Shown: positions 31,158 to 40,190 of the stretch, piece by piece
Layout of the letters: every line of letters starts with the position of its first letter
Position numbering within the stretch: position 1 is the stretch's first letter
Assembly (NCBI GenBank): GCA_964592155.1
Contig: CAZQDA010000008.1
Span: 1 to 51,155 of the forward strand
DNA from: Christensenella sp964592155
Lineage (GTDB): Bacteria > Bacillota > Clostridia > Christensenellales > Christensenellaceae
DNA: 51,155 nucleotides
Direction: 5' to 3'
Notes under the pieces: model-generated
Databases searched by the model: none
Seen by the model: the letters and a program-made list of their open reading frames with translations, nothing else
What the model was told of the DNA's origin: nothing
Position numbers and translations under genes: made by a program

Positions 31158-32672
31158 TTGAAGCTGCACGATTTACCTGTCCGCAAAAAAATAACGCTTG
31201 CCAATTTTACCATGATTATTATTCCGGTTTTGATCGTTATTGTGATCATGATCGGTATTTTGATTGGGATTCTTGCGGACGCGGGGTCAAGCGTCACCAT
31301 TGCGGCGGTGGACAAAATGAGCGGTATGGTTACAAATTACCAGTTGCAGATGATGCTCGATTCTGTGAGCGAGGATATTGTGGAAAACAAAGACGCGTTT
31401 GCAGCCGAGGATTCCGCGCTTCATGAGATTTGCAGGGAGCTGGAACAAATGGGCGTTCGCGTGGCCATCACATCCGGAGCAGAGACGCTGTATGAAACCG
31501 CGGGATATACTGCGGAGCAAATCCGTGGGGAAACAGAGCGGCAGGACGCAGAAAGCGCGCATCTGTTTTTGCGCACGGGAACCAAATTTGCCTATCGTGA
31601 ACTGCTGTCCTTGCGGGATGGCTCGGAATATTCCATTTATGCGGCGGCTTCCGGTTTACCTTACGAAAATGGAGAATATTACAGCTATCAGCAGATAAAG
31701 GACCATTTGAAGATTTTACTTGTCGCAGTCTTTGGCGCGGCGGCGGTCATTATTATCTTGACGGGAGTCTGGCTTTCCAAAAAGCTTTCGCGCAGTATCC
31801 TGGTTCCGCTGGGAGCGCTTTCTCAGGCAACCGCACAAGTGCGCTGCGGGAATCTTGACAGCCCTGTGAGATACGATTCCGGCGATGAATTCGGGCAGGT
31901 GTGCAAAGAATTCGACGAGATGCGTTTGCGGCTCAAGGAATCCGTGCTGCTGCAGCAAAAATATGAACGGCAGCGCAAAGAGCTGGTGGCAGGAATATCG
32001 CATGACCTTTCCACGCCGATCACATCGATCAAGGGATATGTGAGCGGGATTCTAGACGGAATTGCAAACACGCCTGAAAAGAGAGAGCATTACCTGCGAA
32101 CGATTTATGACCGCGCGTGCGATATGGAACGCATGGTGGAAAGCCTGTTTGTGTATTCCAAGCTCGATTTGGAGCAGGAGCCGTTCCGCCTGGAAACCGT
32201 GGAGCTGGGAATCTACCTTGAAGAATCTGTCGGCGAATTGCGCAGCGGACTTGAAGCGCACGGAATGCAAATGGATTTTAAAAATGAGTGTGCAGAGCCT
32301 GTTTTGGTGCAGCTTGACCGTTTTCAATTTGGAAGGGTGCTATCGAACCTCATGGATAACAGTGTGAAATACAAAAAACCGCGGGAGGAAAAACCCAAAA
32401 TCCGGCTCACTCTCACATGTGATGGTAAAGCGGCTGTCCTCCGGTTTTCTGACAATGGAATCGGGATTGACGAGGAAGAAGCGGAGAAAATATTTGAGAG
32501 CTTTTACCGCACCGATCCCGCGCGAAGCAATACAACCAAGGGAAGCGGCATGGGGCTTTCGATCGCAAGGAAAATCATACGGCGGATGGGCGGGGAAATA
32601 AAGGCCGCGGGCAGGGCGGACCATGGAATTGAAATCACCATGATTCTGCCTCGAATGGAGAATGGACAATGA
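31158..32672 (+). CDS. Sensor histidine kinase (HAMP type)
   Basis: The 504-residue kinase has an N-terminal span (about 15-45), an extracytoplasmic sensor of about 130 residues, a second span (about 182-205), a HAMP domain (SRSILVPLGALSQATAQVRCGNLDSPV), the dimerisation helix with phospho-acceptor H282 in ISHDLSTPITSIKGY, and a catalytic domain with N box LSNLMDNSVKY, G1 FSDNGIGI and G2 GSGMGLSIARKI. The start is TTG, preceded by AGGGAG 9 nt away. The stop overlaps the response regulator gene by 4 bp. The signal sensed is unknown; the sensor region resembles no domain that I can name. Confidence 0.93.
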   Translation: MKLHDLPVRKKITLANFTMIIIPVLIVIVIMIGILIGILADAGSSVTIAAVDKMSGMVTNYQLQMMLDSVSEDIVENKDAFAAEDSALHEICRELEQMGVRVAITSGAETLYETAGYTAEQIRGETERQDAESAHLFLRTGTKFAYRELLSLRDGSEYSIYAAASGLPYENGEYYSYQQIKDHLKILLVAVFGAAAVIIILTGVWLSKKLSRSILVPLGALSQATAQVRCGNLDSPVRYDSGDEFGQVCKEFDEMRLRLKESVLLQQKYERQRKELVAGISHDLSTPITSIKGYVSGILDGIANTPEKREHYLRTIYDRACDMERMVESLFVYSKLDLEQEPFRLETVELGIYLEESVGELRSGLEAHGMQMDFKNECAEPVLVQLDRFQFGRVLSNLMDNSVKYKKPREEKPKIRLTLTCDGKAAVLRFSDNGIGIDEEEAEKIFESFYRTDPARSNTTKGSGMGLSIARKIIRRMGGEIKAAGRADHGIEITMILPRMENGQ

Positions 32673-33358
32673 AAAAAATATTAATTGTGGAAGACGATAA
32701 AAGCATCGCAGAGTTGGAGCGTGACTATCTGGAAGCGGAAGGATTTTTGACGGAGATTGTATTTACAGGAGGCGATGGGCTTGCAAAGGCACAATCGCAG
32801 GAGTATTCGCTGATTGTGCTCGATGTGATGCTTCCTGAAATAGACGGCTTTGAGCTATGCCGCCGGATTCGAGAAAAAAAGGACACGCCGGTGCTCATTG
32901 TTTCCGCGCGGCGCGATGATGTGGATAAAATACGCGGGCTGGGGCTGGGCGCGGATGATTATATGGTCAAACCGTTCAGCCCGTCGGAGCTTGTGGCGCG
33001 GGCAAAGGCCCATATTGCGCGGTATGAGCGGCTATGTGGAACGCGGGAGGAAGACAGGAAAAACAATAGGATCGCACTGGACGGGCTCGAGATTGATTTG
33101 GATGCGCACAGGGTTTTTGTGCAGGGCAAAGAAACCGTTTTAAAAAATAAGGAATTTGAGCTTTTGGTATTTCTAGCACAAAATCCGAATATCGTTTTCA
33201 GCAAGGAAGCTCTTTTTGACCGCATTTGGGATATGGAAGCGCTGGGAGATACGGCGACCGTAACCGTACATATCAACCGCATCCGTGAAAAAATTGAAAG
33301 CGCGGGACACAAGTATATCGAAACCGTGTGGGGCTCCGGCTACCGGTTTCAGGGATGA
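32669..33358 (+). CDS. OmpR-family response regulator
   Basis: The 229-residue regulator has a receiver domain with the acidic pocket EDDK at the start, phospho-acceptor D52 in LIVLDVMLPEIDG, the conserved Ser in LIVSAR and K in MVKPFSP. The C-terminal winged-helix domain contains NKEFELLVFLAQNPNIVFSKEALFDRIWD and VTVHINRIREKIE, ending GSGYRFQG, as in the OmpR/PhoB group. It starts 4 bp before the kinase stop (ATGA) and is the cognate partner. Targets are unknown; a neighbouring gene under its control cannot be shown. Its 3' end overlaps the convergent RlmA-like gene by 10 bp. Confidence 0.95.
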   Translation: MKKILIVEDDKSIAELERDYLEAEGFLTEIVFTGGDGLAKAQSQEYSLIVLDVMLPEIDGFELCRRIREKKDTPVLIVSARRDDVDKIRGLGLGADDYMVKPFSPSELVARAKAHIARYERLCGTREEDRKNNRIALDGLEIDLDAHRVFVQGKETVLKNKEFELLVFLAQNPNIVFSKEALFDRIWDMEALGDTATVTVHINRIREKIESAGHKYIETVWGSGYRFQG

Positions 33359-34191
33359 GTCCCCGTCAAAATTTCAAGATCAATGGTGATTTGTGTTGCT
33401 TGCGCTCCCTTGAGCGTCTGAAGATCAACGCCGAAGGTCATGGGAGTCATGCGCAAAAACGCCTGAAATTGTTCCGGTGAGACGGGCAGCTCATAGTGCA
33501 CTTTTTTTCGTTCCAATAGACGGGTACTTTGGCAAAAATAGTCTACCACCTTTTGGTTGGAATACTCCTGTCGCCGGATTTGAGAGCCGAGGCACGCGCG
33601 GATTTCTTTCAGGTAATCCATGCCCGGCACCACCTTGACCACCACGCCGCGGGGCGAAAGTACCCGCATAAATTCTTCATAATTCGCGGGCGTAAGGATA
33701 TTCAAAAGGCAGTCTGTGCCGCCGCCTTCCATGGGCAGGTTTGCAAGGTCTGCCACCATCCATTTGACTTTGCGGTTTTTTTGCGCCGCAAGCTGGATGG
33801 CCTGCCGGTTGTTGTCAATGGCATAATAATCGGAATCTGGCACGGTTTTTTGAAGTCTGCTGATATAATAACCGTCTCCGCAGCCTGCGTCCAGAAGAAC
33901 GGCGGGCGTATTGTTCTGCACGATTTTTGTGATCGCATCCAGCACGGGCGCATAAAAACCGTCCTCAAAAATAGCGTTTCTGGAGTCAAACAGTTCTTTG
34001 CCATATTTTAGCTTATCCTGATTCTGATTTGGTATGAAATTGACATAACCTTTGGCGGACAGGTCAAAGCAGTGCTGTTTTGCACACACAAAACTGCCGC
34101 TTTCCAAAAGAGACAGCCTGCTATGGCAGACGGGACACAAAAGATGATGTCCGCTTTCCTGAAACTGTTTGACTACGGCCTCAATCTTCAT
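33349..34191 (-). CDS. rlmA: RlmA-like 23S rRNA (guanine-N1)-methyltransferase
   Basis: The 280-residue protein resembles RlmA/TlrB-type enzymes that methylate guanine in helix 35 of 23S rRNA. The N-terminal zinc module is CPVCHSRL with FVCAKQHCFDLSAKGYVNF (CxxC and Cx4-5H/C). The SAM-binding motif LLDAGCGDGYYI is at about residues 98-109, followed by YYAIDNNRQAIQLAA and LLNILTPANYEEFMRVLSP. The length and zinc module fit the family. Whether it methylates G745 or G748 cannot be read. Its ATG overlaps the HEAT-repeat gene stop (ATGA), so the two are coupled. It overlaps the response regulator by 10 bp at the 3' end. Confidence 0.88.
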   Translation of the reverse strand: MKIEAVVKQFQESGHHLLCPVCHSRLSLLESGSFVCAKQHCFDLSAKGYVNFIPNQNQDKLKYGKELFDSRNAIFEDGFYAPVLDAITKIVQNNTPAVLLDAGCGDGYYISRLQKTVPDSDYYAIDNNRQAIQLAAQKNRKVKWMVADLANLPMEGGGTDCLLNILTPANYEEFMRVLSPRGVVVKVVPGMDYLKEIRACLGSQIRRQEYSNQKVVDYFCQSTRLLERKKVHYELPVSPEQFQAFLRMTPMTFGVDLQTLKGAQATQITIDLEILTGTHP

Positions 34192-34943
34192 ATGGAATCC
34201 TCAAAATAGCCGATAACCTCGCGCTGTGTATATTCACTGAATTTTTCATATCTGCCATGCACATCGATCACTTCTTTTTGATACAGTGGATAAAGCGCCT
34301 TGTTTTCCCATTCCTTTACCTGTGGCGCAACAAAATGCAAACAGCCTTTTTTGTAGCTGATCTGCCCCAGAACATGGACGAGCATAGCTTTTACTCTTCT
34401 ATTTTGTTCATGCTGCAAAAGCTTTAATATATCAATGATTTCCTGTGGGTGGGTGCGTCCGCGAAGTTCGAGCCCGTGACACATCAGGCGGCGGGTTTCA
34501 GGGTTATCCGAGAGAATATTTTCCCTGCAGTATGCAAGAATTGACGCGGGATTTTTTTCACCCGCTTTTTTCAGGCAGCCCACGGCAGCGTTGCGCACCG
34601 AAGCGTGGGAATCGTTTACAGCGCGGTCAATCAGAGGCCTTGCCGCATCAAAATCATAAACGGCAATTTCGCCGCAGGAATAGGCGACGGTTTGACGAAT
34701 CCGCTCGTTGGTATTTTGCTGCAAAGAGTTTAACAGAAAAAGAATATCCGTCAGCAATTGCGGATGTTGGATATAAATCTTCCCCACGCCCAGATAGGCG
34801 GCTTTGCGGATGTAGGTATCCGGATCGTCAAAAAAGGAAAGAAAGGCATCATCTTCTTTTTTGACGACCGCTTCGTGCAGCCGGTTTTGGATTTCCGCAT
34901 ATTTTTTTTGCCGTTCTTCCTTGGAAAGATCGTAAAACTTCAT
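34188..34943 (-). CDS. HEAT-repeat protein
   Basis: The 251-residue protein is all-helical and built from HEAT-like repeats, such as FFDDPDTYIRKAAYLGVGKIYIQHPQ, ERIRQTVAYSCGEIAVYDFDAARPLIDRAVND and ASVRNAAVGCLKKAGEKNPASILAYCREN. It may belong to the group of HEAT proteins related to DNA alkylation repair (AlkD-like), but the catalytic residues of AlkD are not evident, so a protein-binding scaffold is the safer reading. It is translationally coupled to the RlmA-like gene that follows. No signal peptide is present. Confidence 0.78.
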   Translation of the reverse strand: MKFYDLSKEERQKKYAEIQNRLHEAVVKKEDDAFLSFFDDPDTYIRKAAYLGVGKIYIQHPQLLTDILFLLNSLQQNTNERIRQTVAYSCGEIAVYDFDAARPLIDRAVNDSHASVRNAAVGCLKKAGEKNPASILAYCRENILSDNPETRRLMCHGLELRGRTHPQEIIDILKLLQHEQNRRVKAMLVHVLGQISYKKGCLHFVAPQVKEWENKALYPLYQKEVIDVHGRYEKFSEYTQREVIGYFEDSI

Positions 34944-35089
34944 GATAATTCTCCATCAGATCTGTTTGTATTTGATTTTTTGAACACTTCTATCTTATCA
35001 TGAACAGAAATACAAAAAAAGAATTTGATGGATTCTGTTGATTCGGATTAAGGCGGAAGCGATAGCAAGCAAAGTTGAAGCCGTGAAAA

Positions 35090-35132
35090 TTCATTAATAT
35101 AAATTGATTTTCATTAAAATAAATTATATACT
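35090..35132 (+). promoter_or_regulatory. LRR gene promoter with tandem 16-bp repeats
   Basis: TTGATT (35104-35109) and TATACT (35127-35132) are 17 bp apart. TTCATTAATATAAATT (35090-35105) is repeated at 35110-35125 as TTCATTAAAATAAATT, a 15/16 match with a 20-bp period, overlapping the -35 and filling the spacer. This looks like a tandem binding site for a regulator. Confidence 0.6.
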
Positions 35133-35213
35133 GTAAAAAACGCAAAATGAACTGCGTTCGGTTTTTGATACAGAGAAAAATTGATTGTCTGTTCAGGGCA
35201 GGGGGAATTTGAT

Positions 35214-37694
35214 ATGAAACGCAACGTAAAAATAGGGGTTCTTTTTTTGACCGTGATGCTGGCATTCTGCTTTTTCTTTGTTCCGGCGACTTCGTTGGCG
35301 CAAACCGTGCCGGAAGATGTGGATATCACAACCGGACCAGAACCGGAGTCCGCGCAAACGCAGCAGGCTTCCCAAGAAGAGCTGCCATCGGAAGCGAAAG
35401 AAACACAAATGCCTTCTTCTGAGCCGTCCGCTTCCGCAACGCCTTCGGATGCGGAAAGCGGGCTTGCGGTGACAGATGTGCCACAAAACTTTGCGCTGTT
35501 TGCGGGTGCGCGCGCGGCAGATCCAACGATCATCCAGTTGTTTCCGGACACCGAATTTGCATATAAAATCAGTCGGGTACTCTATAAAAACAGCATAAAC
35601 GATACCATAACACAAGACGAGCTAGATAGCATCACGGAGCTGGGTCTGCCGGACACGGTGCGGGATCTGACCGGAATCAGTCATTTGACCAAGTTGGAAA
35701 CGCTTAACATTATGTACAATAAAAATTTACAGACCCTGCCTGCGGAGATTGGCAGCCTTGCCAATTTACAGAAGCTGAATGTAAGCGCGTGTTCGCTCAC
35801 CTCGCTTCCTGCCGAAATCGGCAATCTCAGAAGTCTGCAGCGGCTTGACCTGCAGAACAATTCTTTGACTTCGCTTCCGGCGGAGGTGGAGAATCTTTCT
35901 TCGCTGAAAAAGCTTGATCTTTTGAAGAATAAAATGGAGCGCTTTCCTGTTGAGATTTGCAGAATTCCGAATCTGACGGAGCTGATCTTATCGGAGTGCG
36001 GCCTTCAAAATATACCCGCTGAAATCGGAACGATGGAGCAGCTCGAAATCCTTTGGATAGATGAAAACCAAATCAGGGAAATTCCAAAAGAAATTGGAAA
36101 TCTCAAAAACTTAAAAACGCTTGTTCTTCGAGACAACCTCATTTCTTCAGTTCCGGAAGAATTTGGAGAGCTTGAGAGCCTTGAGGGCATCAATCTGGAA
36201 AACAACCTGCTTGAAAGGGTTCCGGATGCGATCACAAAGCCGGCGGGACTTACTTTTATCAGCCTGAACGGAAATTCCCTGACAGAGCTTCCGGCCGGAA
36301 TCGGAAAGTTACAACATCTGAATGCGCTCCATGTTTATGATAACGAGCTCACAGAGCTTCCGGCGGAAATTTATGATTGTCCGAGCCTAACCAGAATTAA
36401 TGCGTTCCAAAACAGGATTCAGGAATTGCCGGAGGATATCGGCAAGCTGCGAAATTTGTTTTCGCTTGACATCGGACAAAATGAGCTGCAATATCTGCCG
36501 GATGCAATTGGCACGTTCTCTGAATTGCGGGTGTTGGATGTGGATGATAATCACATTGCCTCTCTGCCGGACACGATTAAAAATCTGGCACAATGCTATG
36601 AGCTATCGGCAAATAACAACGATCTTACTGAGCTGCCTGAAGTAATTGCGGCTATGCCCAAGCTCGACAAGCTGTATGTGTCAGGGAACCATCTGGCAGA
36701 CGTTTCCATGGTTCCTAAAAAGTTGACCAAATTTGAGGCGCATAATCAAGAGATTACGATTCGCGCATACAAAAAAGAGATTACCCTGCCCTGCACCTAT
36801 TCCGTAGGTGGAGTCATCCTGTGGGACAGGGGATATCAGCAAAATGAAATGAAAAGCAATGAATTTTATAAAAACGGCGCGTTTCATCTGCCAACCAATC
36901 CGGCAGGCGGCAAGCTGGAAGGAAAGAGCGGGAATTTCAGTATCAATTATACGATAGACCTGCGTGATAAGCTGTTTGTTGATCTGGGCGTTACGCAAAT
37001 TGACCTGTCCGTAGGCGAACTCTATACGCTTACTCCGACATCCGATGTTTTGGACGGATATGAAGTGGAATATACCTGCACATCGTCGGACGGCTGGAAA
37101 ACATTTGGTTTTCTTCCGCCGGATGCGGTGCTGGGCATGAAGGAGGGCATGGGATACCTGACTATGGAGGCAAAGGTGATTGGTACTTCCATAACCGGAA
37201 AAACAACGGTTCCCGTTTTTGTAGCGCCGGAAAAGCCTGCGACACAGGGAACGGTTTATCCGGTTTTGGAGGGAGGCGGACAGACCTTGTCCGCAGATGC
37301 AACGGAGCTTGCTTTTCGCATTGACGCGCCCATCAGTAAGTTTGTGCATGCGTGGATTGACAAAACGCGCCTTTTAAAAGACCTTGACTATACATTGCGC
37401 GAGGGAAGCACAATCATTACCTTAAAAGAGTCTGCCCTGCGTGAGCTTGCGGACGGCACGCATACGCTGACTTTGGAATTTGAAGACGGTTATGCGCAGA
37501 TTGAATTTTTGGTAGATAAGACGCAGGCGGAATCAACGGTTAACAAAGGAGCGCAAGACGATGACGGTGGAAGAAAAATTGCGCCCAAAACAGGAGACGG
37601 CGCGCCATCAGGAATGTCCGCGCTTGCGGTTTTGTCCGGCGTGATGCTTGTGGTTGCGCTCAGGAAAAAATGGATGACCAGACCGCAACGGTAA
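35214..37694 (+). CDS. Secreted leucine-rich-repeat protein with sortase signal
   Basis: The 826-residue protein has a signal peptide (MKRNVKIGVLFLTVMLAFCF, ending SLA-QT), a Ser/Pro/Glu-rich linker (about 32-95), and 15 tandem 23-residue LRRs of the type LxxLxxLxLxxNxLxxLPxxIgx (about 155-505). Two beta-rich regions follow, one Ig-like with a repeat-like domain near residues 560-680. The C terminus has APKTG followed by a hydrophobic span and RKKWMTRPQR, a classic cell-wall sorting signal. The ATG at 35214 is preceded by GGGGGA. It probably binds proteins or glycans at the cell surface. The motif fits a class B sortase; two sortase genes lie in this window. Confidence 0.92.
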   Translation: MKRNVKIGVLFLTVMLAFCFFFVPATSLAQTVPEDVDITTGPEPESAQTQQASQEELPSEAKETQMPSSEPSASATPSDAESGLAVTDVPQNFALFAGARAADPTIIQLFPDTEFAYKISRVLYKNSINDTITQDELDSITELGLPDTVRDLTGISHLTKLETLNIMYNKNLQTLPAEIGSLANLQKLNVSACSLTSLPAEIGNLRSLQRLDLQNNSLTSLPAEVENLSSLKKLDLLKNKMERFPVEICRIPNLTELILSECGLQNIPAEIGTMEQLEILWIDENQIREIPKEIGNLKNLKTLVLRDNLISSVPEEFGELESLEGINLENNLLERVPDAITKPAGLTFISLNGNSLTELPAGIGKLQHLNALHVYDNELTELPAEIYDCPSLTRINAFQNRIQELPEDIGKLRNLFSLDIGQNELQYLPDAIGTFSELRVLDVDDNHIASLPDTIKNLAQCYELSANNNDLTELPEVIAAMPKLDKLYVSGNHLADVSMVPKKLTKFEAHNQEITIRAYKKEITLPCTYSVGGVILWDRGYQQNEMKSNEFYKNGAFHLPTNPAGGKLEGKSGNFSINYTIDLRDKLFVDLGVTQIDLSVGELYTLTPTSDVLDGYEVEYTCTSSDGWKTFGFLPPDAVLGMKEGMGYLTMEAKVIGTSITGKTTVPVFVAPEKPATQGTVYPVLEGGGQTLSADATELAFRIDAPISKFVHAWIDKTRLLKDLDYTLREGSTIITLKESALRELADGTHTLTLEFEDGYAQIEFLVDKTQAESTVNKGAQDDDGGRKIAPKTGDGAPSGMSALAVLSGVMLVVALRKKWMTRPQR

Positions 37695-37720
37695 TAGACG
37701 TTTTTTGCTCGATCGTGAAA

Positions 37721-37756
37721 CAAAAGGGCTGCGCGGCAGATTGCGCAGCCCTTTTG
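37721..37756. terminator. Strong intrinsic terminator after the LRR gene
   Basis: Perfect 14-bp arms, CAAAAGGGCTGCGC and GCGCAGCCCTTTTG (37721-37734 and 37743-37756), enclose an 8-nt loop. Transcription in either direction would give T-rich ends. Confidence 0.88.
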
Positions 37757-37758
37757 CA

Positions 37759-37787
37759 TTGACACTGTAATTTGAAACCGATACAAT
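37759..37787 (+). promoter_or_regulatory. Strong promoter of the XRE-cupin gene
   Basis: TTGACA (37759-37764) and TACAAT (37782-37787) are exactly 17 bp apart. The leader is about 73 nt. Confidence 0.78.
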
Positions 37788-37866
37788 AAAAAGAGCGTAA
37801 AACGCAGGGAATGAAAGAAAGTCCGGCAAGCGCGGTATCCGCCGCCAGAAGAAAAGGGGAAAAACT

Positions 37867-38412
37867 ATGAATAATCAGGTGATACAAATCGCGGCAAGAA
37901 TCCGTGAACTGCGTGAAATTTTAGACGTTCCGCAGGAGGTTTTGGCAGAAAAAGTAGGCGTTAAGCTTGACGAGTATCAAAAATATGAATCAGCGCAGGA
38001 CGATATTCCGATTGGCGTGCTGTATGCAGTGGCCGCAGAGCTCGGCGTAGACCCGACGGAGCTTCTGACAGGGGAGGCCCCCAGAATGGATGAATATACC
38101 ATTGTGCGCGGCGGGCATGGGGTGAGCGTGGAGCGTTATCCGGGGTACGCGTTCACATCGCTTGCGTTTAACTATAAACACAGGGACATGGAGCCGATGA
38201 TTGTCACCATTTCGCCCAATGAAGAGGCAGAGCTTGTCACGCACGGAGGGCAGGAGTTTAATTACGTGCTGGAGGGCAGCATTAAGGTTGTCATACAGGA
38301 GCGGGAATTTATACTAAACGCGGGCGACAGCATTTATTTCAATCCGGAGCTGCCGCACGGCCAGCATGCAGTGGGCGGACAGGCAAAATTTTTAACGATA
38401 ATCAACGAATGA
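37867..38412 (+). CDS. XRE-type HTH fused to cupin domain
   Basis: The 181-residue protein has an N-terminal Cro/C1-type helix-turn-helix (IAARIRELREILDVPQEVLAEKVGVKLDEYQKYESAQDDIP, about 7-50) and a C-terminal cupin (about 110-180; LVTHGGQEFNYVLEGSIKVVIQEREFILNAGDSIYFNPELPHG, including metal-site His and Glu positions). Such XRE-cupin regulators sense small ligands, but the ligand is unknown. AAAAGGGG lies close to the ATG. The acyl-CoA synthetase gene follows after 16 bp, so it likely regulates that gene, possibly by binding its product or substrate. Confidence 0.9.
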   Translation: MNNQVIQIAARIRELREILDVPQEVLAEKVGVKLDEYQKYESAQDDIPIGVLYAVAAELGVDPTELLTGEAPRMDEYTIVRGGHGVSVERYPGYAFTSLAFNYKHRDMEPMIVTISPNEEAELVTHGGQEFNYVLEGSIKVVIQEREFILNAGDSIYFNPELPHGQHAVGGQAKFLTIINE

Positions 38413-38428
38413 TGGTGGGGGAAGACAG

Positions 38429-40084
38429 ATGTTAGAGCGGTTTCTGGATCGAATTGAGTTCAACAGTTATGATGATTTTAAGAAAAACTATAGGCTGAAT
38501 ATTCCGGAGCATTTTAATTTTGCATACGATATTGTAGACGAATGGGCACGGCAGGATGAGCAAAAGCCCGCGCTGGTGTGGTGTGATGACAATGCAAACG
38601 AAAAGCGGTTTTCGTTTGGAGATGTAAAGCGCATGAGCGACAAGGCAGCCAATCTGCTCAAAAGCATGGGTATCAAAAAGGGCGATACGGTAATGCTCAT
38701 GCTAAAGCAGCGTCCGGAGGTCTGGTTTATGATGGTAGGGCTTCACAAGCTGGGGGCAATCTGCATTCCGGCAACCTTCCAGCTTACCCCCAAGGATATC
38801 ATTTATCGCTGCAACGCAGCGCAGGTCAGCATGATTTGCGCCGTGGACGACGACGAAATGCTCAGGCATATCGCAGACTCCCTTAAGGAATGCCCGACTG
38901 TGAAACATGTGGGGATCGTGGGGCAGACGGTTCCGTCATGGGCGTTTGATCTGCGTGAAAAGCTTGCGGAGGCCGATGAAAACTGGACGCGGGAATATCA
39001 AAATGAAAATGGAGAGCCAATGCTCATCTATTTCTCATCGGGGACGACGGGCATGCCTAAAATGATTTTGCATGATTTTACGTATCCGCTGGGGCACATC
39101 GTTACCGCAAAATATTGGCAGAAGGTGGAGGACGGCGGCCTGCACCTGACGGTTTCAGATTCCGGCTGGGCGAAGTTTGGATGGGGCAAGATTTATGGAC
39201 AGTGGATTTGCGGGGCGGTGATTGTGGCGTATGATACGGAAAAGTTTACGCCCGCTCAGATGCTCTGTACCATCAACCGGTTGAGGCTCACAACCTTTTG
39301 CGCGCCGCCCACCATTTACCGTTTTTTGATTAAGGAAGATATGAGCAAGTGCGATTTTTCCACGATCAAGCATGCCGGAATTGCTGGCGAACCGCTGAAT
39401 CCGGAGGTATACAACCGTTTTCTGGAAGCGACGGGGCTAGCGGTCACGGAAGGGTTTGGACAGTCGGAAACGAGCGTTCTCATCGCCAATTTCGGCTGGG
39501 ACCCCATCAAGCCCGGATCGACAGGAAAGCCGTCGCCTCTTTATGACGTGGACATTGTGGATGAAGACGGCAATTCGTGCGAGGATGGAATCGTTGGCTC
39601 GATTGTGGTAAAAAATACAGATAAAAAACATCCGACCGGATTGTTTCAAAAATATTATAAAGACGAAGAGGCCACAGACCGTTGCTGGAAAAACGGCGTT
39701 TATAACACAGGCGATACCGCATGGCGGGACGCGGAAGGATATTTCTGGTTTGTGGGAAGAAACGACGACGTCATCAAATGCTCCGGCTATCGCATAGGTC
39801 CGTTTGAAGTCGAAAGTGCGCTTTTAACGCATCCGTCCGTGTTGGAATGCGCGGTGACGGCAGTGCCTGACCCTGTGCGCGGGCAGGTGGTGAAAGCTAC
39901 GGTTGTACTGACGCGCGGTTTTGCAGCAAGCGATGCGCTCAAAAAAGAGCTGCAAACGCATGTGAAAAATGTGACAGCGCCATACAAATATCCGCGGGTG
40001 GTGGAATTTGTGGAAGAGCTGCCCAAGACGGTGAGCGGCAAAATCCGGCGGGTGCAGATTCGCACAGAGGACGCGGAAAAATAA
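38429..40084 (+). CDS. AMP-dependent acyl-CoA synthetase
   Basis: The 551-residue protein is a member of the ANL superfamily (acyl/aryl-CoA synthetases). Motifs are A3 LIYFSSGTTGMPKMILHDF, A5 TEGFGQSETSVLI, the ATP-binding YNTGDTAWRDAEGYFWFVGRNDDVIKCSGYRIGPFEVE and the closing catalytic Lys in PKTVSGKIRRVQIR. It activates a carboxylic acid with ATP and joins it to CoA. The closest pattern is the medium-chain/aryl group (ACSM-like) rather than the longer acetyl-CoA synthetases. It is coupled to the XRE-cupin gene. The specific acid is unknown. Confidence 0.92.
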   Translation: MLERFLDRIEFNSYDDFKKNYRLNIPEHFNFAYDIVDEWARQDEQKPALVWCDDNANEKRFSFGDVKRMSDKAANLLKSMGIKKGDTVMLMLKQRPEVWFMMVGLHKLGAICIPATFQLTPKDIIYRCNAAQVSMICAVDDDEMLRHIADSLKECPTVKHVGIVGQTVPSWAFDLREKLAEADENWTREYQNENGEPMLIYFSSGTTGMPKMILHDFTYPLGHIVTAKYWQKVEDGGLHLTVSDSGWAKFGWGKIYGQWICGAVIVAYDTEKFTPAQMLCTINRLRLTTFCAPPTIYRFLIKEDMSKCDFSTIKHAGIAGEPLNPEVYNRFLEATGLAVTEGFGQSETSVLIANFGWDPIKPGSTGKPSPLYDVDIVDEDGNSCEDGIVGSIVVKNTDKKHPTGLFQKYYKDEEATDRCWKNGVYNTGDTAWRDAEGYFWFVGRNDDVIKCSGYRIGPFEVESALLTHPSVLECAVTAVPDPVRGQVVKATVVLTRGFAASDALKKELQTHVKNVTAPYKYPRVVEFVEELPKTVSGKIRRVQIRTEDAEK

Positions 40085-40126
40085 AAAACGGCCACGCGCT
40101 TGCGGCTGGCTTGATATTAACGCAAT

Positions 40127-40161
40127 AAAAGACGCTTCCTGTGCGGGGAAGCGTCTTTTTC
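40127..40161. terminator. Intrinsic terminator after the acyl-CoA synthetase
   Basis: Perfect 13-bp arms AAAAGACGCTTCC and GGAAGCGTCTTTT enclose a 7-nt loop, with T-runs on both strands. It serves both the synthetase and the convergent GNAT gene. Confidence 0.88.
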
Positions 40162-40190
40162 AGCGGTTAAACCAGACCAAAGCATGGGAT

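Noticed and set aside
35700..36730. Regular about 69-bp periodicity that could suggest a repeat array
   Set aside because: It is the coding pattern of 15 leucine-rich repeats of 23 residues, not a CRISPR or satellite array.
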